In this document: piece by piece, positions 42,421 through 53,174 of the stretch
Position numbering within the stretch: the stretch's first letter is position 1
How the letters are laid out: every line of letters begins with the position of its first letter
Source: Profftia tarda
GTDB lineage: Bacteria > Pseudomonadota > Gammaproteobacteria > Enterobacterales > Enterobacteriaceae
Reading direction: 5' to 3'
DNA: 64,000 bases
Assembly (NCBI RefSeq): GCF_904848675.1
Contig: NZ_LR890047.1
Coordinates: 372,001-436,000 of the forward strand
Program-made: the position numbers and the translations under genes
The notes under the pieces: model-generated
The model's database searches: none
What the model saw: only the letters and a program-made list of their open reading frames with translations
Told to the model about the DNA's origin: nothing

Positions 42421-43665
42421 TCAGGTCATTTTATTTTTCTTGAAAAAATCATTTTTCCATTTTTTTAGCACATGCAAATGTCGCACCCTTAGTTCTTCAC
42501 TGATTTTTGATCCTTTGAATCCAGCTTCTACTATTTCTCTAACGGATACGTTGATAGCAACTTTGTATGCTGACCTTAGGTAATCTCCTTGTGGGTATGG
42601 ATGATTCTCAAAACCAGTATTTCCGCGGGCATCCGCTTCTCCAACTATAATAATCTGATCTAAACGATGTGGCTTGCGCCATGCATCAATAGCATCAAAT
42701 AGTTTTAGCAGGGCTATTGGTTTCATGTTTTTTATGTTATGAACACATAAGTGATATTCAGCTGCTATTTTCGCAAATTCTCGAATATATTTAGGGATGC
42801 AAATACGCCTGCAAAGAGCATCAATCAGTTCTATAGCAACCGTTTGATGTTTGTAATGATATGGATTGTATGATTTATACGCTAAACCTTTTCCTAGGTC
42901 ATGTGTTAAAATAGCAAAGCGCACTTCAACGTCTTTAGTAATTTTAGCTGCGATTGAGAGTGACGTGAGGGTGTGCACACCGGTATTCATTTCTATTTTG
43001 GATTTTTCTGGAGCAGGAGTCTCAAAAAGGTTATCTATCTCTGTAAATAAAATAGCTAAAGCACCGCAGTCACGTAGAAGCTGAAAATAAACTTGAGGAC
43101 TTTTTGTAGTTAATGCTTTTTGGGTTTCACTCCATACACGCTCTGGAGTAATATTTTGTAGTTCTTTATAAACGGTCATTTGTCGCATTAATTCCATAGT
43201 TTCTGGTGCAACATTAAAACCTAGGTGGGCAAATCTTGCAGCAAAACGAGCAACTCGTAAAACACGAAGAGGATCTTCATGGAATGCCTCTGATACATGA
43301 CGCAAAACTTTATTATTAATATCGTTCAATCCTCCATAAGGATCAATAAGTTTGCCATCGATGCTTTCTGCCATAGCGTTGATCGTGAGATCTCGACGTC
43401 GTAAATCTTCTTCTAGTGTTACATGAGGAGCGAAGTAAGTTGTAAAACCGGTATAGCCAATGCCTGATTTGCGTTCAGTACGCGCTAGTGCGTACTCTTC
43501 GTGAGATTTAGCGTGTAAAAAAACAGGGAAGTCTTTACCAACTTGCTGAAATCCCTTAGCAATCATTTCTTCTGGTGTCGCACCTTCAATAACCCAGTCG
43601 CGGTCATAAACTGGTAGGTTTAATTTTTTATCTCGTACAGCCCCTCCCACCAAAAAAATCTTCAA
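42421..43665 (-). CDS. cca: Cca, tRNA CCA-adding nucleotidyltransferase
   Basis: Adds or repairs the 3' CCA of tRNAs using CTP and ATP. Class II nucleotidyltransferase head: FLVGGAVRDKK then YDRDWVIEG (catalytic D-x-D), RRDLTINAMA near residue 110, EDPLRVLRVARFAARF near 150, and an HD domain with LTHDLGKG near 254. The frame is open to 43740, giving a 25-residue extension, but TTG 43665 fits better: it begins LKIFLVGG (family MKIYLVGG), has AGAGGAA 7-8 nt upstream, and yields 414 residues (E. coli 412). The three tRNAs in this window carry encoded CCA, so its role here is repair. Confidence 0.95.
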   Translation of the reverse strand: MKIFLVGGAVRDKKLNLPVYDRDWVIEGATPEEMIAKGFQQVGKDFPVFLHAKSHEEYALARTERKSGIGYTGFTTYFAPHVTLEEDLRRRDLTINAMAESIDGKLIDPYGGLNDINNKVLRHVSEAFHEDPLRVLRVARFAARFAHLGFNVAPETMELMRQMTVYKELQNITPERVWSETQKALTTKSPQVYFQLLRDCGALAILFTEIDNLFETPAPEKSKIEMNTGVHTLTSLSIAAKITKDVEVRFAILTHDLGKGLAYKSYNPYHYKHQTVAIELIDALCRRICIPKYIREFAKIAAEYHLCVHNIKNMKPIALLKLFDAIDAWRKPHRLDQIIIVGEADARGNTGFENHPYPQGDYLRSAYKVAINVSVREIVEAGFKGSKISEELRVRHLHVLKKWKNDFFKKNKMT

Positions 43666-43740
43666 ACTTAATTCCTCTTGAATAGCTAGTAATTTATAGC
43701 ATACTTGTGAATAGTAAATATTTAATGTATAAAAATTCAT

Positions 43741-44715
43741 TAGGATTATGAGATTGATTATATTATATAATATTCTTTTAAGAAGACCTACTGCTATATA
43801 GAGACAGAAATATCATTTTACTTATTAGGTCAGTAACTAGTTTTGTGATGTTCTAAAAAATGTTTACAAGTCTCCCATTAATTATCCTCAGCATCTAAAT
43901 GTACAAAATACATTTATACTTATGAAGTGTCTTCATATAACATATTTATATTTATTTAGGAAAGATATAGAATCTCTCATTATAATTTTAGATTCAATAG
44001 AATAACATTAAAACTAATGAACATGACTATATTATTCAGGTGATTCAAAGGAAATTACAGCGAGAAGATTACTTGTATTGATTAGTTAAAAGATATTAGC
44101 AAAAAGATATATATAGTTATCTTGTTCATTATTATTGCTTATTTGTAGAATAGTAGAATCTATTATATTCTATATCTATTGTGTTATAGTATTTAGAATT
44201 AATTAAATTCAGGCAAATGTAATAATTTTTTGCAGCATTTACAATCTTTATATTATTCAGATTAATAGATTAGATATATACTTAATACGTGGCCATATCA
44301 GATTTTTTATTTTTATAAAAATGGTCAATAATAATTTAAAATATTGATTTATAGGTAGTTTATTTTTATTACGTGGGAGGCCTTCTTAAGGAAGTTGGCT
44401 TATATTTCATGTCTCCAATGTAACCATATAATTTTATGTTTTATTTAATCAGATGCATTACTTAAATGCAGCTAATTTATACTATTTAAGGACAATACTC
44501 TATAATCAGCAACTAATTGCTGATTATGTAATTAGCATCTACATTCATCTTCTCTCTGCTTTTAAAGAAGCTTGATAATAAATATGCCTACAGCACAAAA
44601 AATTATACTGTTATTAAAGACCATATTTAGCTTAAACGTAGACATGATTAAAAATCATTTGATCTTTATTTAAAAAGATAGAATGAATATGATTCTTGAT
44701 CAGGCCGTCAAGATC
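43741..44715. other. Gap between cca and pmbA
   Basis: AT-rich. ygiM, upstream of cca in E. coli, is not recognisable. It contains an 11-bp perfect stem (ATAATCAGCAA, loop CTAA) at 44502-44527, about 190 nt past the pmbA stop, without a T-run. Confidence 0.5.
44502..44527. repeat. 11-bp inverted repeat downstream of pmbA
   Basis: ATAATCAGCAA, CTAA, TTGCTGATTAT, perfectly paired. It could help end the pmbA transcript but lacks a following T-run on the minus strand. Confidence 0.8.
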
Positions 44716-46056
44716 TTACTCACCAGCAATTTTCATGTCTTCCAATAGAACAGATCCACACTTAATATTGCTGCGTATTTCAATATCATCACCAATAGTG
44801 ATTTGATTTAACCAAATATCTTTTAAATTACCTGCAATAGTTACTTGGCTTACGGGATACTGGATCTCACCGTGCTCTACCCAAAAACCTGCCGCACCGC
44901 GGGAATAGTCACCGGTTACATTATTCACACCTTCTCCCATTAGTTCTGTAACTAAAAGACCAGTGCCCATTTCTCTTAGCATTTGCTGGAAGCTTAATCC
45001 TTGTCCTTTAATATACCAGTTATGAATGCCGCCAGCATGGCCACTGCTTTGTAGGCCCATCTTACGTGCTGAATAACTATTCATTAGCCAGGTTTGTAAT
45101 ACACCATGTTCGACAATATTGCGTGCAATAGTACGCACACCTTCATTATCGAAAGGAGTAGAGGCTATGCCTTTTAGTATATGCGGCTGTTCTGTTATAG
45201 TAAGCCATTTAGGTAAAATTTGTTTACCGAGGCTATTAAGTAAAAAAGTAGATTTACGATATACACAGCTGCCGTTTATAGCCCCGACTAAATGCCCGAA
45301 GAGACTAATAGCAACTTCTGCTGCAAATATGACTGGTGCTTTCATTGTAGGCAAACGACGCGGTGCCGAACGCAAAATAGCACGACGGGCACTCTCTTCT
45401 CCAACCCATTCAGGACTTTTTAGATCATTTAAATCACGAGATATGGTGTAAGCGTAGTCACGTTCCATGTTGCCATTATGTTCGGCAATCACACAGCTTG
45501 AGATTGAGTACCTGCTAGAGATATAGCTCTGCAGCATACCGTAGCTATTACCAAAAACTTTAATATCATGATGGCTATTAAAATTGCCTCCTTCGGTGTT
45601 AGTAATGCGACGATCAAATTTTAAGGCCTGTTGTTCAGCTCGTGCAGCTAATTCTATACCGTATTCTATGTCTAACTCGGCAGGATGAAAGAGATCTAGG
45701 TCTAGAGCCTGGAATGCTAATAGTTCTTTATCAGCAGGGCCAGAAAATGGATCTGCAGAAGTATAACGTGCAATGCTTATAGCCGCTTCTACAGCGCAAG
45801 CAATAGCTTCTGGTCTTAGATCTGTCAATGAAGAACTACCTTTACTATTCTGGCAATAAACATTAATATATAAAGCACCATCATTATTAAATTCAACATT
45901 CTCAACTGAACCAAAACGCGTACTTATACTAACTCCAGTTGTTTTAGTAATAGCTACTTCCGCAGCATCTGATCCAACTTTGGCTAATGCTAGAGCATAT
46001 GCCACAGCATTTTCCAGCGCACTGCGCTGTTCTGCAATTTGAGTGACGACTTCCAT
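44716..46056 (-). CDS. pmbA: PmbA/TldE, subunit of the TldD-TldE metalloprotease
   Basis: TldE pairs with TldD; the complex degrades unfolded peptides and matures microcin B17 and CcdA. The zinc site is in TldD, not here. 446 residues (E. coli 450), colinear: KTTGVSISTRFGSVENVEF near 43, RITNTEGGNFNSHHDIKVFG near 150, APVIFAAEVAISLFGHLVGA near 240, STPFDNEGVRT near 300, SSGHAGGIHNWYIKGQGLS near 330, GDYSRGAAGFWVEHGEIQYP near 380. No frame damage. TldD should be encoded elsewhere if the complex works. Confidence 0.95.
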   Translation of the reverse strand: MEVVTQIAEQRSALENAVAYALALAKVGSDAAEVAITKTTGVSISTRFGSVENVEFNNDGALYINVYCQNSKGSSSLTDLRPEAIACAVEAAISIARYTSADPFSGPADKELLAFQALDLDLFHPAELDIEYGIELAARAEQQALKFDRRITNTEGGNFNSHHDIKVFGNSYGMLQSYISSRYSISSCVIAEHNGNMERDYAYTISRDLNDLKSPEWVGEESARRAILRSAPRRLPTMKAPVIFAAEVAISLFGHLVGAINGSCVYRKSTFLLNSLGKQILPKWLTITEQPHILKGIASTPFDNEGVRTIARNIVEHGVLQTWLMNSYSARKMGLQSSGHAGGIHNWYIKGQGLSFQQMLREMGTGLLVTELMGEGVNNVTGDYSRGAAGFWVEHGEIQYPVSQVTIAGNLKDIWLNQITIGDDIEIRSNIKCGSVLLEDMKIAGE

Positions 46057-46969
46057 ATAATCTGCCCTAATTATCAGAAATTTATTAAAAAGTATTTTTC
46101 ATACTACAGACTCTTATGATGAGTACCCATGATAATATTTTAAAATTATTCACTATTATTATAAATAATAGGTAAAGTTAACATAACTATTCAAAGATGC
46201 ATTAAAAATTTGGGCTCTTATTATGGGTATTATTCACTTTTAAAATAATTAATTGAAGGAAAAGTTTATTGATAGAAGTATCTTTTCTATTGTGAAATGA
46301 TATCACTGGGTTATATTTAATATTCAAATATTATTTCAATTAATTACTCTTAGTAGATACAGCAAATAGTGCAAGTATCTACTATAAAATTTATTCTGAC
46401 GATTTTAAAAAGCAAGTAGTTTAGTGATATAATTACTTTCAGATTTATAATAATTATTTAATAGATATAAGTCAATCCAAAGATACGATGTTTTTAGTTT
46501 AAATCAAATTCATATATGAAAATTGAATAGAGTATTTTGGTGTGCTGATTAAAGATATTAGAGAGTATTAGTTAATTAATTTTATTCAGATATATCTTTT
46601 GTTCTCAGATTGTAACCAAAAATTTTACCGTATCCTTGATCAAATAGAAAATTTTAACTCTAATTCTTAAATAAGATCCAGTATTGATTACTATAAGGTG
46701 CTATTTTTAGTATTAATATATCACCACTGTATTCTGATCCTATTGATTAGTTCAGGTAGTTACCCAATTACTACTTATTAAATAACCAAATGCATCCATA
46801 AAATAATCTCTGCATTAGTTATGCTTTTACTTATCTGGCTATAACTAATCCTTTGCATCTTTACTGCTTGTATCTTAAACTAAGATCTTATAAATTTTGG
46901 TATACTAATAACATCCTATTTAGCTTGAGGTAGCGAATCAAGAATTATTATAGAATCAATAAATATCTG
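46057..46969. other. Gap upstream of pmbA
   Basis: AT-rich, no recognised remnant. In E. coli yjgA is divergent from pmbA; not seen here. Confidence 0.45.
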
Positions 46970-47440
46970 AAAAGTGTTTTTATTTATAACAAGGTAATAA
47001 CTAATAACATTTGCTATGATTAATTAAATGCTCAGTCTATTCAACCAGCTGCATATGCATCATTTCATCGTTTATATGTTCTTTGCGATGTATCTATTAC
47101 TTATCGCAATTTTTTGGTGTAAACGGATTATTCAATATTAGATGAGTAATAAATAGATTATCTCAGTATCAGTTAAGTTATAAGTCTGATATGTAGGTTT
47201 TGGCGTAAGCTATAATATTATTGAAGCATTAAAATAGATATGCAATAAGCTGAAAGAGTTATCAACAGAAATATGATTGGATTTTAATATCATTTATTCC
47301 TTGTAGATTTAAAGAAAATAAAAATTTTTTTCTTCTAAAGATAATTATCTAACACTTTATTATGATTTTCTTGATTTCAGTATTATATGGTTTTGCTCTA
47401 AGAAGAATTCATTTATCCATGCACAACATATAGACGATAA
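46970..47440 (-). pseudogene. bcp: Decayed bcp (thiol peroxidase of the AhpC/TSA family)
   Basis: E. coli order is bcp-gcvR divergent from dapA-bamC. On the minus strand near 47093 the family stretch GIHRISFLIDADGKIEHV is recognisable as stop-I-H-R, then N-D-E (for I-D-A) and H-M, and the next residues (V-E-stop-T-E-H) follow DDFKTSNHH by single-base changes. In-frame stops are present and the N-terminal half is poorly seen. Boundaries are projected from the 156-codon family. Confidence 0.5.
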
Positions 47441-47950
47441 TTATGAATTTACATAAAAAGAAATATCATATATTTCTGATAATATCGAGTAATTTTTATA
47501 TGCTTATTTTTTAAAGATCTACCTTTTCTAGTAACAGCATAATAATTACTCATTAAGCTAATAACAGATTTCAGTAAGACGCAGAGCAATAATAAGGATC
47601 TCTAAAAATAAGTTTTTCAGATGATAGTCTTCTTAAATACTGTAGTTCTTCCGAATCATTAATATGATTTCTAGTTACTATATCGCAGTATAGAGAGGAA
47701 AAGTCTGCTCTAGAAGGTCTATGTTATATACAAGGTCTTAAAATTAGTAGTATGATTCTAGAATATTAAATAATAGGATACTCCTATTTAATCAATTAGG
47801 TATAATATAATTTCTTCAATTAATGTACCATACTTTGGCACGAACATAATAGTTACATGAAAGAAGCAGTTTTCTCGAATGACGTGTACTCCGATAGTAC
47901 ATGATTCGATATTTAGCCTATATAAATAAAATACATATTTATTAAGTGAT
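47441..47950 (-). pseudogene. gcvR: Possible decayed gcvR (glycine cleavage regulator)
   Basis: Expected between bcp and dapA. A 40-codon stop-free frame at about 47575-47697 contains INDSEELQYLRRL, which can be set against VADSPHLIERFTAL of the second ACT domain at about the right distance from the start. The evidence is thin and rests on synteny. Confidence 0.3.
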
Positions 47951-47954
47951 TAGT

Positions 47955-48880
47955 TTAATGATTTTAGTGTATAAAAGGAATTCTTAATGCTTAAATGATT
48001 TCAGGACTAGCCTAATTCTCATAAAACAGGTACGCAAATATAGCAGCAGTTTTTTCTATATTACATCGGCACTATATTAATATAGTGTACTGTTGGTGTT
48101 TAGGAGTATAACTATTTTCTATTGAATAATTTAACTTTGATTATTGCTAATAAATATGATCATTTCATGATCAACACATGGTAGAAAGCTTGATTTACAA
48201 TTTTGATCTATTGAAACACATAAATTAAGCTAAAAGATCTCAAATCATCAGATTATATGAATTGTTTATTTAAATTTTTTAAATTCACAATTTGTTTGTA
48301 ATTATACATCTTTATTTTCTAAAAATATTTAACGTATATTATTGATCTATTCTTTTATAATAATACCAATTATTAATAATTTGACCATAATAACATACTT
48401 AAATATAATAAAAAATAGTTTTAACCGGCATATCAATATACTAGTATGATGTCTCATTTAACTAATATATTATATAATGCTTTTTTCGTACAGCATAAGA
48501 TATAAGGCATGAAAAATATTTAATTTTATAAGATAGCAATCAGGTACTAAAATTTAGCTAATAATTGCCAAAACACCTTTTCTTACTATATCTGCATTTG
48601 CTATTCTTAATTAATTACGAATATTTGAGTGTTATAACGATATATATAGATTTTACTATATTTACAGTAAAGTTTTATTGCGCAAACATATCTAAACTAG
48701 ATGATTACATTTTGTCTGGTAGACATTAATATTTAGAACGTTTATTGATTTTATATCAGCAATTATTTATATTATTAAAGTTGATAATTGTAAAAGAAGG
48801 CTCTTAATTTACCGAAAATTGTCTTCATATAGCATCATTAATATTCTTATTATATAACTGATATAATGATAATGAGCAAG
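47955..48880 (+). pseudogene. dapA: Decayed dapA (4-hydroxy-tetrahydrodipicolinate synthase)
   Basis: Expected immediately upstream of bamC on the same strand. Near 48045-48115 the family stretch YHVASGTSAIVSVGTTGES appears as Y-Y-I, G-T-I-L-I, a one-base shift, then V-Y-C-W-C-L-G-V-stop, mostly single-base changes. A possible tail (E...L...A-S-L...L-L) lies near 48825-48860. The remainder is too degraded. Length between the projected start and bamC fits the 292-codon family. Confidence 0.5.
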
Positions 48881-48938
48881 AAATTACGATTTTATTATAA
48901 GCATTAATATATTAAGTTTTCTAGTTCAAGGAGACTAA

Positions 48939-49625
48939 GTGGTCTACTCAGCACAAAGATTTAGGATATCCATCTTCATAAATATTTTTTTAGTCATAAC
49001 ATTGGCTGCGTGCTCCACTGATAATAGTTATAAACGTCAGGCCACAGGAGGAGAAGGCTATCTTAATTCTGTTATGCCATCTAAATTAAAAATCCCAACT
49101 GGAATAATATTACTGCCCCAAAATAATACTTATCAGGTTCTGCATCACTCAACTAGAGGTGATATAGGCAAAGACTTAGACATTAGACCACCTATTCAGA
49201 TCCTGCCCTTTTTGAAAGGTTCTAGTGGTCAATATTATAATGGTAAAGCAATTTTATTAGTAGATTCTGCTTGTGTGGGAAGCAGTATTTGGAATCAGGT
49301 AATACAAGCAGTGAAATTACTAGGCTATCCAATAGCCTGGTGTAATTTTGGGAGCCAAATTTTAAGAACTGATTGGATTATCTTTCAGTGCAGTGATGAA
49401 GACGTGCAGTATAGAGGTCGCTATGAAATTTATGTGCAACCAAAGAAGAAAACCCAAACTAAAATTGTCATTAAATTATTAAGCTTTAAACATGGCTATT
49501 TAGAAGTGGATAAGGGGTTGCAAGCTCAGCGTTATACAGTTTATGTACTTAATAACATAATAAGGGTTTTAGAGAAATATCAGATAGATGAAGGCAATTT
49601 TCACAATAAAACTCAGCATGGTTAA
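48939..49625 (+). CDS. bamC: BamC, outer-membrane lipoprotein of the BAM complex, C-terminal domain missing
   Basis: Accessory subunit of the beta-barrel assembly machine. GTG start at 48939 with AAGGAG 4 nt upstream. Signal peptide with lipobox LAAC, lipidated Cys at residue 25, then the BamD-binding segment (YKRQATGGEGYL, LDIRPPIQILP) and the first helix-grip domain (TDWIIFQCSDEDVQYRGRYEIYV, split in two blocks by residue 160). It stops at 228 residues where E. coli has 344, so the second helix-grip domain is lost. A remnant of that domain remains downstream in another frame. The N-terminal part is the one that contacts BamD, so this short form could still work (inference). Confidence 0.85.
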   Translation: MVYSAQRFRISIFINIFLVITLAACSTDNSYKRQATGGEGYLNSVMPSKLKIPTGIILLPQNNTYQVLHHSTRGDIGKDLDIRPPIQILPFLKGSSGQYYNGKAILLVDSACVGSSIWNQVIQAVKLLGYPIAWCNFGSQILRTDWIIFQCSDEDVQYRGRYEIYVQPKKKTQTKIVIKLLSFKHGYLEVDKGLQAQRYTVYVLNNIIRVLEKYQIDEGNFHNKTQHG

Positions 49626-49740
49626 ATTGATATCCAAAACTAGTTCTTATAAAATACAGTTTTATCTTTATGAAGATGATGTTAAAGATGATTTACTAGG
49701 TTTATGGATAATAAGGCATATGGAAATTATGTAGTATTTC
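49618..49740 (+). pseudogene. bamC: Remnant of the BamC C-terminal domain
   Basis: In a frame shifted relative to bamC, overlapping its stop, the sequence reads SSYKIQFYLYEDD and then KDDLLGLW, matching SGDYKLQVGDLDN and NDALVAVF from the end of E. coli BamC. About 80 residues between this and the intact part are missing. It shows that truncation came by deletion and frameshift. Confidence 0.5.
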
Positions 49741-50702
49741 TTTTAATGTTGTTTCAAGATATTGAAATATCTTTCAATAAATTTATTTAATTACTTCATA
49801 TTTGACTATATAAATGCATGGCTAATAATAAAATATATTTTTGTTATATATTTTGTTTTTATTTTACTACTGCTATATGATATTTAAAATTGTCTTACTT
49901 AATACATATTATATTATTGCAGATACATTTTATATCGATCCATCGTCTCTTTAAGATTTATGTATCTTATACAAAATCATTATTTGATATCATTATCAGG
50001 GTATTTTAATTTAATCTTTAAAGATTAAATTATATAAATTTTGAGATGCTCTACATAGAAAAAAGTATACCATAAATATTAATATTACAAATAAATAATA
50101 TATAATTCATTATTATCTATCTTGATTAAAATATATGAGGTTATATAGCAAACTACTTATTGATTAATGTCTTTATTTAATACCTCTGATTCTATGTAGA
50201 ACATAAGTTTCTATTTTAAGATAGTTTGATAATGAGGAATGCCTAATCAATCTAGATTATTCATCTCTGATGACATCAGCTTATTAAGCAATAAAAAACA
50301 AAATTTTTTATTAATAAAGAATTATATTTTCTGTTGGATGAAATACTCTATATTTTGAATCAATATATTTATGGAATATAGTAATTTGGTTCTTCCAATC
50401 TTTTATGTTAAAAATATCTATATTTTTAGAAAAATATCATTTTTACTTAATATTAGTTTATAAAAAATATTTCATAAAATATATTATATTCATTGAATTT
50501 TCTTCTTTTGTTCTTTGATTATATGCTTTAGTTATATTTAGGAGTAATTTTTATCGTTAGGAAATTAAAGTTATTACAGGTTATATATTTTACATCGCAC
50601 AAGACATTATTTTGAAATTATATAACTGTTATATTGTAATCTTTTTATTTTAGGTTTTGCAGTTTTTAAAAATATAGTTATTTTGATGGGTTACTTTAGA
50701 TT
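49741..50702. other. Gap between bamC and kefB
   Basis: purC follows bamC in E. coli; no trace could be identified. The stretch is extremely AT-rich. Confidence 0.5.
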
Positions 50703-52514
50703 TCATGACTGATCTTCTTTATCCCAGTCATGCATATACTGATGATGCATCTCGCATTCGAAAATATCTTCTAATTCTCTATGGGCTTCTTTTACTCTTG
50801 AAATTTGTGTGATACTCTTATTATTTTGAGGAATTAGTTCCCGTAGTATTCGCATATCTAGTCGCCGGAAGTGCTGCTCAGCCCGATGAGCCTGATCTGA
50901 ATTCATACCTAGTTCTATCAATGCTTTTCTGCCTAAATATAATGCGCTAGAAAATGTCTCACGACTGAACTGATTTACACCAGCTATTAGGAGTTCATAC
51001 GCTTCAACGCGGCTGCGTGCTCGTGCTAATATCTTTAGGTGAGGGAAATGCTGTTGGCATAAATTTACTACTGCTAGCGTGTCTTCTGGTGTATTACAGG
51101 TTATAACAATAGCAATGGCTTTTTCAGCACCAGCAGTACGCAGTAGTTCTAGTTCTGTAGCATCTCCATAATACACCTTATATCCATAACGATGCATCAT
51201 ACTTACCGTGCTTATATCACGTTCTAAAACCGTTATTTTAATGCTATTCATAATTGATAAGCGCCCGATAATCTGACCAAAACGACCAAAACCAACTATA
51301 ATTAATTGAGTATTTTCATTGTCCTTGCACGTATCTTCTTTACTTTTATTCGATGGGTTATAGCGTTTTTCTAGGATTTGATCGACCATCTTCATCATGA
51401 AAGGGGTTGTCACCATGGAAAGGGTAACAATTACTAGCAATATTTCCATGTGATTTGCTTTAAGCAACTTCTCAATTCTGGCTGCGGAGAATAGCACAAA
51501 TGCAAATTCACCACCTTGGCTTAGTACAGTTGCAAACTGCATGCGCATAGAACTACGAATTCCAGCAATGCTGGCTAAAATATATAATATACCGCCTTTT
51601 ACTGTAATTAACATAATTACCCCGAGCAATACTTCTGGTAACCTGGTATATAAAACTCCTAGATTCAACGCCATACCGACAGATATAAAAAATAACCCTA
51701 AAAGCAAGCCCTTAAAAGGCTCTATAGCAATCTCTAATTCTTGCTGAGATTCACTTTCTGCTAGTAGGACGCCTGCTATAAAAGTGCCCATAGCCATTGA
51801 AACACCTAAGCTCTTCATAAAGATAGCCGACCCTAATACCACTAATAATGCTGCAGCAGTAAATATTTCACGCACACCAGTAGCAGTCATATAGCGAAAA
51901 ACAGGTCGCAATAGATAACGCCCGCCTATCAGCATTCCTAGTAATGCTCCTACTTTTATTGCTATAAAAGTCCAGTTAGTATTTTGAATACTAGAACGAA
52001 CTAGTACAGGAATTAATGCTAATGCAGGAATAACAGCTATATCTTGAAATAGCAGCACCGATAAAGCAAGTCTCCCACCTTCATTGCGATCCATACCTTT
52101 TTCTTGCATTGTTTGCAAGGCCATAGATGTTGATGACATCGCTAGACCAATTCCTACGATAACAGTAGCTTGCCATGAAAAATCTGCCAGTGATAATAGA
52201 CTGCTAAGAATGGAGGCAGTGATAAAAACCTGTCCGGCTCCTATACCAAAAATAGAGCGTCTCAGAGCCCAGAGTTTGCTTGGTTTAAGCTCTAAGCCAA
52301 TCAGAAATAGCAGAAATACAACTCCTAGCTCCGAAAAATTAAGAATCTCATCTACATCTCGAATAAATCCTAAACCCCAAGGTCCTATTGCAATACCTGC
52401 AATTAAAAAACCAAGTACTGTACCAATGCCAATTCTCTTAGCTATTGGCACAGTTGCTACTGCTGCAAACAAAAATAGCATTATAGCCGGCAAGAGTGAG
52501 CTTTCTTCATGCAT
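50703..52514 (-). CDS. kefB: KefB, glutathione-gated K+/H+ antiporter
   Basis: CPA2-family antiporter that releases K+ and acidifies the cytosol in response to electrophile-glutathione adducts. 603 residues (E. coli 601). About 12 membrane helices in the first 380 residues, with SELGVVFLLFLIGLELKPSK near 60, LSVLLFQDIAVIPAL near 150 and SQGGEFAFVLF near 328; then a cytosolic KTN/RCK domain with VGFGRFGQIIG near 407 and YYGDATELELLRTAGAEKA near 449. It matches KefB better than KefC through its N-terminus and the TFIAGVLLAESE block. Its helper KefG, normally upstream and overlapping, is decayed. Confidence 0.94.
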   Translation of the reverse strand: MHEESSLLPAIMLFLFAAVATVPIAKRIGIGTVLGFLIAGIAIGPWGLGFIRDVDEILNFSELGVVFLLFLIGLELKPSKLWALRRSIFGIGAGQVFITASILSSLLSLADFSWQATVIVGIGLAMSSTSMALQTMQEKGMDRNEGGRLALSVLLFQDIAVIPALALIPVLVRSSIQNTNWTFIAIKVGALLGMLIGGRYLLRPVFRYMTATGVREIFTAAALLVVLGSAIFMKSLGVSMAMGTFIAGVLLAESESQQELEIAIEPFKGLLLGLFFISVGMALNLGVLYTRLPEVLLGVIMLITVKGGILYILASIAGIRSSMRMQFATVLSQGGEFAFVLFSAARIEKLLKANHMEILLVIVTLSMVTTPFMMKMVDQILEKRYNPSNKSKEDTCKDNENTQLIIVGFGRFGQIIGRLSIMNSIKITVLERDISTVSMMHRYGYKVYYGDATELELLRTAGAEKAIAIVITCNTPEDTLAVVNLCQQHFPHLKILARARSRVEAYELLIAGVNQFSRETFSSALYLGRKALIELGMNSDQAHRAEQHFRRLDMRILRELIPQNNKSITQISRVKEAHRELEDIFECEMHHQYMHDWDKEDQS

Positions 52515-53040
52515 GAGCTAAACTACCTACAGTCAAAGATGATGCGAGGTATTTCCTGTATAATTTAGTATAAATTTTTAATGTATTAGATTTTAATATT
52601 AATCTCCAATTTGCTGCTATTCGGAGCATCCAATATATGCACCAACATTTACTATTAATGAGTCGTAATGATTTTAAAAATATTTTTATTCTGTATGTAT
52701 GATCTCTATTTCTTTTGTGGATCATTTGATTACTCCTATAGATACCATGCTATGCTAATGCTTTTAGCAGAAAATAACTCGACCATACTATGAATAAAAG
52801 AACACAATAGAATATGCTCTAATCCCTAATTCAACATAGCAGGACAGCTATGGTTATATATAATATTAAAAATAATTATCTGTTTTTGCGCAATATTATT
52901 GGCTTAGATTGAATGTCACGAAAAGCTTATGATAGTGCAGATAAAAAGTATTATAATAATCTAAGTTAACAGACATTTGTTAGCTTGAGTAACATCTCAT
53001 CTGTACCTACTATTGTAATTCTCCATGAGGTATAGCAAGA
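52507..53040 (-). pseudogene. kefG: Decayed kefG (KefB ancillary flavoprotein)
   Basis: The 72-codon frame at 52507-52725 is the surviving tail: IYWMLRIAAN matches IYWARRQSAQ and TKLYRKYLASSL matches ARAYGDWLANPL of KefG. Upstream, near 53020, PHGELQ-stop-stop-V-x-x-R matches AHPESQDSVANR at the N-terminus. The middle is destroyed by stops. The 3' end still overlaps the kefB start by 8 nt, as in E. coli. KefG stimulates KefB there, so regulation of KefB may be changed here. Confidence 0.7.
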
Positions 53041-53174
53041 ATATGTTACATATTTCTAATATGTATTAATCTTCCAACGCGTATTTATTAATAAATATTA
53101 AATTACTTTGCATATATAATTCAAAATTGATAGTTTGAGTATCATGAATGATTATGCACATGCATAAGCATTAT

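Noticed and set aside
49741..50702. purC expected after bamC
   Set aside because: No block of PurC could be recognised; composition is too extreme to judge by eye.
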